Positions 57,065-64,000 of a stretch of DNA of 64,000 nucleotides are shown here, piece by piece (position 1 is the first letter of the stretch; each line of letters opens with the position of its first letter). Source of the DNA: Staphylotrichum longicolle (taxonomy: Eukaryota > Ascomycota > Sordariomycetes > Sordariales > Chaetomiaceae); contig JAHCVI010000005.1 in assembly GCA_019096155.1 (NCBI GenBank), forward strand, positions 444,468 through 508,467, given 5' to 3'. Under the pieces are notes generated by a model that searched no databases, was not told the DNA's origin, and worked only from the letters and a program-made list of their open reading frames with translations. Position numbers and translations under genes: made by a program.

Positions 57065-57790
57065 GTTCGGTGCTAGCCTGCTGAGCCCGGACTTGGGCAA
57101 TGTGTCACAATTTAATCCGGGCTCCGGCGAGTTGTGTCCACCCCAGCTGTGGGGTGTTTGTGAATGCCATGTCCTGTTGGTCAAACTTCGTCAAAACGGT
57201 GTGCCCTGGCGTGCCCATGTTCAGTGACCGGGGTAATGCTGCGACCCTGGGCACCTCGGGAAACCTGCATACAGCCCGGGGCATGGATCATCATCGCATG
57301 GATCATCATCATCGCATGGATCATCGCATGGATCATGGAACGCGTAAGGCGGAACATGGCCGGCCATGGCAGTTCTGTGTCAGTCTTCCCGCCCGTACTT
57401 TTCAGCACTGTGTTGCAATAGACGGCCCTTGATTCGTGCCGTGTGTTCTGTCCTGCATTTCCAATGTAACCACAAACTGTCAAAAATGTCCAGCATCAGT
57501 TTGTGACGAATGCCTGTTGGCGCCTTGCTTTTACAGTGTAGCCGTCTCGTTGGGCCAACAGAAAAAGTACCCGACGAGCCGCGGGGGCTCGGCTCCTTTC
57601 TACCAACCAGACACGGGAAGGAGCCATTTGGCTCGTTGGGACGTCTCCGAGGGAACAAAACTCGTGAAAGCAGCCGAGAGGCAGCAAGAGACCACGCACG
57701 GTCGACGCTAAATTTTGGACTTCGCAGCTTTCGCCGCCTTCGCCATCAACCCCCGGAGAAGGCAACGACCGTCGCAGAGTCTGCCCCATC
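57065..57790. other. Divergent intergenic region between regulator and MFS exporter
   Basis: About 725 bp with both promoters and a short tandem repeat at 57281-57337. No gene seen. Confidence 0.45.
57281..57337 (+). repeat. GCATGGATCATC tandem repeat
   Basis: Four imperfect units (15, 18, 12 and 12 bp), varying only in the number of ATC triplets. Lies about 217 bp upstream of the regulator start. Confidence 0.75.
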
Positions 57791-59737
57791 ATGTCCGACC
57801 CGGAGTTTCACGATCACTCTTCGCGCGACCAAGAGCCTGAGGTTGGCGCGGCCGGAACAAGCGCGGTCGACGCGAACGAAATCCGGAATGGTCTGCTCAA
57901 AAACAGCAAAGAAGGCGTGATCGGTGATGGCGAGGGCGAGCGCGGTGCCGGAAGAATGAGTGCTCCAGCAGCAAACTCGACCACTGCCGCGAGCATCACG
58001 TACCCCTCTCCTCTGCTCGCCGCAATCCTCAATTTTGGGTTGCTCTAGCTTTGTTCCTCGTGGCGTTGGACATGGTGAGTCTCCTTGGTCTGATCCACGA
58101 CCGCCCTCTTGTCGAACTCTCCTAGCACCTGGAGATGTCTGACGCTGCCACGTCCCCATGATAGAGCATCGTCGCAACAGCCATCCCCACCATCACGTCC
58201 GAGTTTCAGAGCGTCGACCAGATCGGATGGTACGGCTCGGCCTTCTTTTTGTGCCTGGCTGCGTTTCAGGCATTTTGGGGGAAGGCGTACAAGTTCTTTC
58301 CCATCAAGATTGTCTTCCTGTCCTGCGTCGGCATCTTCGAGCTGGGGAGCCTGATTGCTGCACTCTCGCCCAACAGCACCGCCCTCATCATCGGCCGCGC
58401 CATCCAGGGACTCGGCGGCGCTGGCGTCTCGGGCGGCTGTTACACCATTCTCGCCTTCATCAATCGGCCCCAGCACCTACCCGCCGTTATCGGCCTGTCC
58501 AGCTCGGTCTGGAGCATCTCATCCGTCCTGGGTCCCATCATTGGCGGCCTCTTCACCCAATATGTCAGCTGGAGGTGGTGCTTCTGGGTCAATCTGCCGG
58601 TCGGCGGCACGACCATCCTTATTCTTCTGATCTTCTTCTCGACACCCCCGCACTCGCGCGTTGCCCACGCCAAGCTGGCCGAGATTCCTTTTCTCTTTGA
58701 TGTCCCGGGCGTGGCCCTCCTGATTGCGGCCCTGACTTGTCTCCTGCTGGCTCTGGAGGACGGGGGCATCAAGCTGCCTTGGAGCCACAGCACACCAATC
58801 GGGCTTCTCGTCGGATTTGGTGTCATCAGCATCGTTCTGGTTCTCGTCGAGTGGCGACAGGGCGAGAAAGCCATGGTCGTCCCACGCATCATGAAACGCA
58901 GGACGATTCTTGCCCTTGCCCTGTTCAACCTCACAGCACAGGGATCCGGCTTCTCGCGAACTTACAATCTCCCCATCTACTTTCAGGCCGCACAGGGAGT
59001 GTCGCCGTCGGAGTCGGGTATTCGCACGCTGCCCACGGTTCTCACGACGTGTGAGTTGCCCCCTCCTTATCTAACCCTGTCAGCGGTAGATCAACTCCAG
59101 GTGCTAGCCATTGATCTAATCCGTTGTGGTAGCCATCATCAGCTTTGTCAGCTCCATCGCCCTCGGCAAGGTCGGGTACTACCAGCCATTCCTCCTTGTC
59201 GGCGCGCTGATCCTTACCGTTGGGTCCGGCATGATCTACACCCTTGAACCCGACTCTTCTGCCGGCATGTACATCGGCTACCAAGTTCTGGCGGCCATCG
59301 GGTCGGGCATGGTAATCCAAATCAACGTCGTCGTTGCGCAGGCTATCTCGGCTCGCTCCGACATGGCTGTCACCGTCGCGATTGTTCTGTTTTGGCAGTT
59401 TCTCGGCGGCACCATTGGGGTTTCCGCTGCTCAGAGCATCATGAATAACGTCATTGTGAACTCTCTGCCCGCCGACAATCCCCGCATATCGCCTGCCGCG
59501 GTGCTTGCCGCCGGAGCCAACGGTCTACGTGACGCCTTTCCGAATCCGAGCGATCTCGCCGTTGTCGTGAACGCGTACATGGCAGGGCTCAAAGCAGCTT
59601 GGATCTGGAGCATCGCGCTCTCTGGCATTGCCTTTATCGTCGCCTTCGGCGCCGAGTGGAAGAGCGTGAAGGTGGAGGATGTGAAGAAGAGAGCCGCAGC
59701 TAGGGCAGCGAAAGAAGGCGCCGCCGTCGCCGCTTGA
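57791..59737 (+). pseudogene. MFS multidrug-type exporter (DHA2-like), one-base frameshift near the N-terminus
   Basis: Plasma-membrane toxin/metabolite efflux pump of the 14-TM drug:H+ antiporter type. Exons 57791-58074, 58165-59050 and 59133-59737; summed length is one base short of a multiple of three. The N-terminal hydrophilic tail (about 75 residues) reads into ILNFGLL and a stop at 58046, while the first membrane helix (FWVALALFLVALDM) lies in the next frame, so one base is missing near 58020-58027. The rest is intact: SIVATAIPTITSEF, IQIGWYGSAFFL-type TM2, GRAIQGLGGAGVSGG (motif C region), WRWCFWVNLPVG, VLGPIIGG and WQFLGGTIGVSAAQS. Corrected length 591 aa. Probably exports the cluster product. 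Confidence 0.83.
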
Positions 59738-60460
59738 TTTACGGCTCAACTAAGATTCTTGGTTCTGGCATCTCTGGTGTTTGGAAAAGAAAGGATAGAT
59801 TTGTATTGCCACCAATAAGGTGATTAGATTTGTACATGTATAATACATATGCCCCTGGGCTCTCACCTCCCCCTTACTCGCATGTAAGATTGAATGCATA
59901 GTTGAGTCTGTCGTGATGTCGCCGGGCGTTGGTTTGTCTCTCATTTCCCGACAACTTAGTTCGACAATGGCAACCGTACAACTGTCATCGACCGAAAGGC
60001 AAGGTCCGTACACACATTATCAACAGCCTTGCTGTATACTCCACGGCACCGGACTTTCCGAGGAAACCTTCGCTACATCATGACCGTTCCTCGTGATTCG
60101 TACATGGCCGAGGAACGTGCATTTGTACTCTTTCGTCAGCGATGACTTTGCCTGTGCGAATAGCCGGGTCGTCAGATCCAGATGCGAACAAGGTTTAAGG
60201 TAGGCAGGTACCTTGACTTTGCGCCGATGTTTCTCTTGGGCCACACCGTTCCATTGAGCTCCTCGCGGGATCCAAAAGATATCGGTCCACCTCGGCTTTG
60301 GGTCTCCGCTTTTGCAAGTTCAGTTCATGTCAACTTGGAGGGTATCAAGCAGAACAGTGTACTTTATGACGAGGATCCGATATCTACAAAAACCACTCCC
60401 CAAGTAAGCTCTCGGCATATCGATGACCCTCATAAGACACACCTGTTGCACTGTGACATC
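59738..60460. other. Intergenic region
   Basis: Converging 3' regions. Includes AAGGTAGGCAGGTACCTT at 60196-60213. No gene seen. Confidence 0.4.
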
Positions 60461-61447
60461 TCAGAGAGTCACCCATTCAAGCGACTTTGCCCATAGCTCG
60501 GCAGCCTTTTCCTCATCATAAGCATGCGCGCCGTAGCCCGGTCCCCAGGGATTCGAGGACGGATCCCACGGCCCTGCAATCTGGCAGTTTTCCAAGTATT
60601 TCCCACCCTGTCCCTCCAGCGCCGGAGACGTGGCAGCCCACACGCTTGTGGCCGCCCCCTGCGCCGGGTTCTTGAAGACGCTCGCGAAATATGGGTCAGC
60701 ACGAAACCCGCCCTGCGTCTCGTCGGACATGTGCCGCATGAGCTCGGTCAGCACGGCGCCCGGATGGACGCTCCAGGCATGGATCCCCACGCCCGCGAAC
60801 CGCCGCTCAATCTCGTTGGCGGTCCACACATTCGCCGTCTTGCTCGACGCATAGGCGGCCAGTCCGTCGTAGTTGCCCTCGAAATTGACATTCTCGAACG
60901 GCACCTCGCCGAGGCGATGTGCGACCGAGCTGAGGAGGACGACGCGGGACGCGAACTCGGGCGTGGCGCCCGCCTGGAGGGCGGGCTGCAGGAGGTTGAA
61001 GAGCAAAAAGTGCGCCAGGTGGTTCGTCCCAAACTGCGTCTCGAAGCCGTCCGCGGTGCGGCCCTCGGGCGGCTGCATGACGCCGGCGTTGCAGATCAGA
61101 ATGTTGAGGACCTTGCTTTGGGCCAGGAAGTCGGCGGCGCAGGACCGGACGCTGGCGAACGATCCAAGGTCGAGATGGAGGAGATGGACCTTGTCGCTGT
61201 TGGCAATGTCTCCCAGAGCCGCCTTGGCCTTGGTGAGGTCCCGTGCTGTGAGATACAGCGTTGCTCCGGTGAGAAGGAGGGCACGGGCAGTTTCGACGCC
61301 GATTCCAGCGGAGCAGCCGGTCACGAAGGCAACTTTTCCGGAGAGTTTGCCCTCCAGATTCTCGTTCTTGATGATGTCGACGGCGGTGGGACGTTGATCC
61401 CCGGGCCCTTGGGGCGACTGGTGGACTGCGGCGTAGCGAGAAGTCAT
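60461..61447 (-). CDS. Short-chain dehydrogenase/reductase
   Basis: Classical SDR close to the retinol-dehydrogenase/WW-oxidoreductase-like group. Single exon, 328 aa from the ATG at 61447; the frame to 61567 is leader. The cofactor motif TGCSAGIG (about residues 44-51) with TARD after beta-2 suggests NADP(H). ICNAGVM, the catalytic Ser in LLSSVAH, and Tyr/Lys in AAYASSKTAN are all present, followed by VHPGAVLTELMRHM. The C-terminal GKYLENCQIAGP and the Tyr/Glu-rich tail are typical of fungal members. The TATA box is 136 bp upstream. Likely tailors a carbonyl or alcohol of the polyketide, but it could be a neighbouring housekeeping SDR. Confidence 0.9.
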   Translation of the reverse strand: MTSRYAAVHQSPQGPGDQRPTAVDIIKNENLEGKLSGKVAFVTGCSAGIGVETARALLLTGATLYLTARDLTKAKAALGDIANSDKVHLLHLDLGSFASVRSCAADFLAQSKVLNILICNAGVMQPPEGRTADGFETQFGTNHLAHFLLFNLLQPALQAGATPEFASRVVLLSSVAHRLGEVPFENVNFEGNYDGLAAYASSKTANVWTANEIERRFAGVGIHAWSVHPGAVLTELMRHMSDETQGGFRADPYFASVFKNPAQGAATSVWAATSPALEGQGGKYLENCQIAGPWDPSSNPWGPGYGAHAYDEEKAAELWAKSLEWVTL

Positions 61448-62288
61448 TGTCGAGGAAGAGAGGGAACAAGAAACGGAGAGATTGAAGAGATCAGAGTACA
61501 GCTTGATAGCTTGAGTTCTAGCTTGAGAGCGAAGATGGAGGTCTTGCTTCTGGTGAGAAGAAACCAAAGGATCTCTCCAAGGATTTATAGATACAACCTC
61601 AGAGCAGTGTCATCTTGCACACGAGAACCAAACCAAGGTCAACCCGGGTAGGAAAGTGGGCTCATGCATCATGCATGTAAGCCGGTTGCCGCCGCATGGG
61701 CCATCTCTTGCGTTCTCTTCACTACACTCCTGATTCTCAACCTCCTTCGCGGCCTCTGCAATCTGGCCAAGCTCCTAACCCAGTGGAGCTCGGCGCCCTC
61801 CATCGACACACCCTCCAGTGATTCGCTCTTCGAGCGCGCCTCATCGGCGATAACAGCGTGGGCGCACCGGACTCATCGGGGTGCCGCCCGCGCTGGCAGC
61901 GTGCTTGTCCGAACCCCGCTTCTTCCCGAAGTTATTGAGGGTTCGTTCTCCGCTGCAGTTTGCCACCAGACCAAGTGGTTACCTGTACACAGCTCACACT
62001 TGACGGCGTTTACCGGACTTAAACACCAGCTGAGGAAACTTGTCTTTTGATATCGCCGACGGGCTTTTGAGTATCTCATGAGTCCAAGGAGACAGGGAGA
62101 CAGGGGCAGCCACGACAACCCGCGTCAGCCGGTAGCAGGAGCTACACTAATTTCTGGGTGATATATGAGTTCTCAAAAAAGCGACGTCACCAATGGAACT
62201 ATGGTGATGTCAGGAGTTGAGACCACAGCAGGCGGCCTCGAAGAACCGTTTGAAAGCAAGGAGGGCATGCACACAGCCTCTGGCTCAG
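61448..62288. other. Intergenic region
   Basis: Contains the SDR promoter and the 3' region of the bZIP gene. A 128-codon plus-strand frame at 61664 has one hydrophobic helix but no recognisable family. Confidence 0.4.
61583..61589 (-). promoter_or_regulatory. TATA-box candidate for the SDR gene
   Basis: TATAAAT on the minus strand, 136 bp upstream of the ATG at 61447. Confidence 0.4.
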
Positions 62289-63195
62289 TTAACAGTGATA
62301 AAGAAGCAAACTTGACTTGGATACTGGATCAGACACAGGCAAAGCCAAGCTCTTCTCGCCTCTTGTCTGCTGCCAGAAATTAGTCGCGTCGAGAATTTCT
62401 GGACATCCAGAGACAAGCCAACCCCACTTCCGCAAAAAGGCAACACTTGCTTCCCAACCATGCAGATCCCACGACGAGCCCCAGACGATAAAGGAGGATT
62501 TCTTGCCCAGACGGCCCTCGTCCACATCCAGGAGATCGGCACAGAGCTCGTCCTCGTCGAGGAGGCTAGCCACGATACCATGGAGTATATTTTCCCGCAT
62601 CCGCGGTATGGGGCAGAGGTCGATCCAGGGGTGATGCGTCACCGCCACCTGCGTGGGTGTAGGCAGAAGGCTCTGGGGGCATGCGGGCGCTGCTACTGCA
62701 TCGCCGACGATACGGGGGCCATGCACGCTGAACGGCGAGATGTGCTCGTCGCGACACAGTGCGTCTACCGGAAACCCCAGCACGGCAGCATTGCGTGACA
62801 GGGCATTGCCAAAATCGCCTGCTTCATCCGTTGTAGTGGCATAGTGCCCGATCACCGCGAACTGTCGTTGCTCGCTCGTCGGCCCCTGGCGAATACAGCC
62901 TTCTGTGTGGGGCCTAGAGATATGGGTTTGTTGGTTGGTGGCCTGTTTCCTCTTTCCTGATAATGAGACGCACGAGGCGTCAGCAGACGGGTCGCATGCG
63001 AGTCCGACACAACGGTGCACGAGTTAGGGACGTACGATACGATCTCTGGTTCAGGCGGTTCTGTCGTCGCTTTCGCTCTGCAGTGCTCGTCACTCCAGTC
63101 CAATCATCCCAAGGTTGCTGCATTTCTGGCAGCGGAACTACCGTGCCTAAGCCCGAGATGAGCCCAGATGGGACCTCGTCCGATGATGCAGCCAT
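62289..63195 (-). CDS. bZIP transcription factor with DUF3425 domain
   Basis: Fungal bZIP-like regulator. Exons 63195-63036 and 62956-62289 (275 aa). Splicing joins RQNRLNQRSYR to KRKQ, restoring the basic region DDWTGVTSTAERKRRQNRLNQRSYRKRK characteristic of the group; the leucine zipper after it is short or absent, as is common in DUF3425 proteins. The C-terminal DUF3425 domain (about residues 140-265) shows PTPTQVAVTHHPWIDLCPIPRMRENIL, FIVWGSSWDLHGWEASVAFLRKWGWLVSGC and TNFWQQTRGEKSL. Such factors regulate secondary metabolism or stress. It marks the right edge of the cluster or lies just outside it. No damage. Confidence 0.85.
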
Positions 63196-64000
63196 TGGAC
63201 AGCATTCAAGCTTCGTGCTCGTAGAAGACTTTTGATGGCAGAAAATTGAACGATTTCTACATGGTTCCCAAAGATGTGTGACTGGTGAACCCTGGTGGGT
63301 TTGGACGTTGCCTGCAGGTGCCAGTGGATGGTGTGTGAGGCCACTTGGCGGGGCAACAGCTGGATTTGCAAGTGCGGGGCAACATGGATTGGATGTGAAG
63401 CGGGGCAATCTGCTGGCAACCAACCAAGTGGGCTGGTTCCTGGCGGGCGGGTTCCGCCTCCAGGGCTCGAAAGTCGAAACTGCCGCCAGCCGCGGGCGCT
63501 AAACCCGGATCGCTCAGCTTTCTTTTTAAAGCACAAAACACTGCCCAGCTCCAAACTCAGCCACCATCAGCATCTCGAAGCTGCCCCCCCATGCAGAAGG
63601 CAGAGCCGCTGCTGGATTGGACACGCCTTTGCGTTACCTTCGATCGCGGCATGCAAGTCGCAGCATGCGCGTCGCAATGCAGATCGCGGCATCCCATTTC
63701 GAGAATTCGGTTGTGCGCCGCCCGCGCTCATCGTGGTCAGCGCAATAGAGAAGTACTGTACGTGCCCGCTGCGAAATAGACGGACCATGTCGGCGTTCGA
63801 AACAGGGTTTCGCGGGCGGCACAGGTATTTGAACCATGTCGACGGTGTGGTGACAAACCCCCGTCTGGGCGTTGTTCCTGGTCTCGTCTCGGCCCGTCGA
63901 GGGACCAGACCAGGTCAGGGCAGGCAGGGCAGGGCAGGGCAGCTTTTCGTCTCATCTTCATCATCACAGCAACTTTCGGTCCCCTGCCTCGCCTTGCTAG
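63196..64000. other. Right edge, bZIP promoter and unassigned sequence
   Basis: No supported gene. There is a (GGCAG)n-like microsatellite near 63917-63941. A gene could begin beyond the window. Confidence 0.4.

Noticed and set aside
57300..57337. CRISPR-like direct repeats
   Set aside because: A simple short tandem repeat in a eukaryotic promoter, with no spacers.
61664..62050. 128-codon frame with one hydrophobic helix
   Set aside because: No family match by eye, weak start context, and it lies in the bZIP 3' region. Not enough to call a gene.
62165..62383. Small frame starting MSSQKSDVTNG
   Set aside because: It overlaps the bZIP 3' end on the opposite strand and has no supporting features.
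63917..63941. GGCAG microsatellite
   Set aside because: Short and ordinary; nothing nearby gives it meaning.

Overview
The window comes from a GC-rich filamentous ascomycete, most likely a Sordariomycete and plausibly a Sordariales/Chaetomiaceae relative. The evidence is short GT-AG introns of about 50-110 nt with CTGAC-like branch points, fungal-only families (HET, Fung_rhodopsin, DUF7136, bZIP/DUF3425, Zn2Cys6 AflR-type), cellulolytic secreted enzymes (GH10, AA9) and a large non-reducing polyketide synthase. The genus call is inference. All gene models were spliced by eye; exon limits are in the entries.

Left part (1-25 kb), ordinary chromosome: a coiled-coil hypothetical protein, a TPMT-family methyltransferase broken by two opposite one-base shifts, a small secreted protein, the dynein regulator PAC1/LIS1, the microtubule polymerase STU2/XMAP215, an intron-containing tRNA-Gly(CCC), an unknown protein, a nonsense-riddled DUF7136 pseudogene, a secreted metallophosphoesterase, a head-to-tail HET remnant, a frameshifted CrnA-type nitrate transporter and a seven-helix fungal rhodopsin-family protein. 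Long gene-poor stretches (17.5-20.9 and 24.6-26.6 kb) separate them.

Middle part (26-34 kb), secreted proteins: a GH10 xylanase with a GPI-like tail, an AA9 lytic polysaccharide monooxygenase, a five-LysM protein built partly from 240-bp tandem repeats, and a DUF7136 protein without internal stops.

Right part (34-63 kb), a biosynthetic gene cluster around a non-reducing PKS with order SAT-KS-AT-PT-ACP-CMeT-esterase/TE (40.2-48.5 kb). Neighbours are an FSH1-type serine hydrolase, an O-methyltransferase and a 2-oxoglutarate/Fe(II) oxygenase that share a divergent promoter, an EthD protein, a fused BAHD acyltransferase/enoyl-CoA hydratase, a DUF3237 protein, two AflR-like regulators (one without a zinc cluster), a 14-TM-type MFS exporter, an SDR and a bZIP/DUF3425 regulator. 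The likely logic is a C-methylated aromatic acid released by the esterase domain, then oxidised, O-methylated and acylated, and exported by the MFS protein. The product is not predictable from sequence alone.

A striking feature is that many non-essential genes (TPMT, nitrate transporter, PKS, oxygenase, acyltransferase, MFS) carry single-base indels, often in frame-restoring pairs in short homopolymers, while PAC1, STU2, OMT, GH10, AA9 and LysM genes are clean. This is either assembly error or early decay, and it decides whether the cluster is functional.
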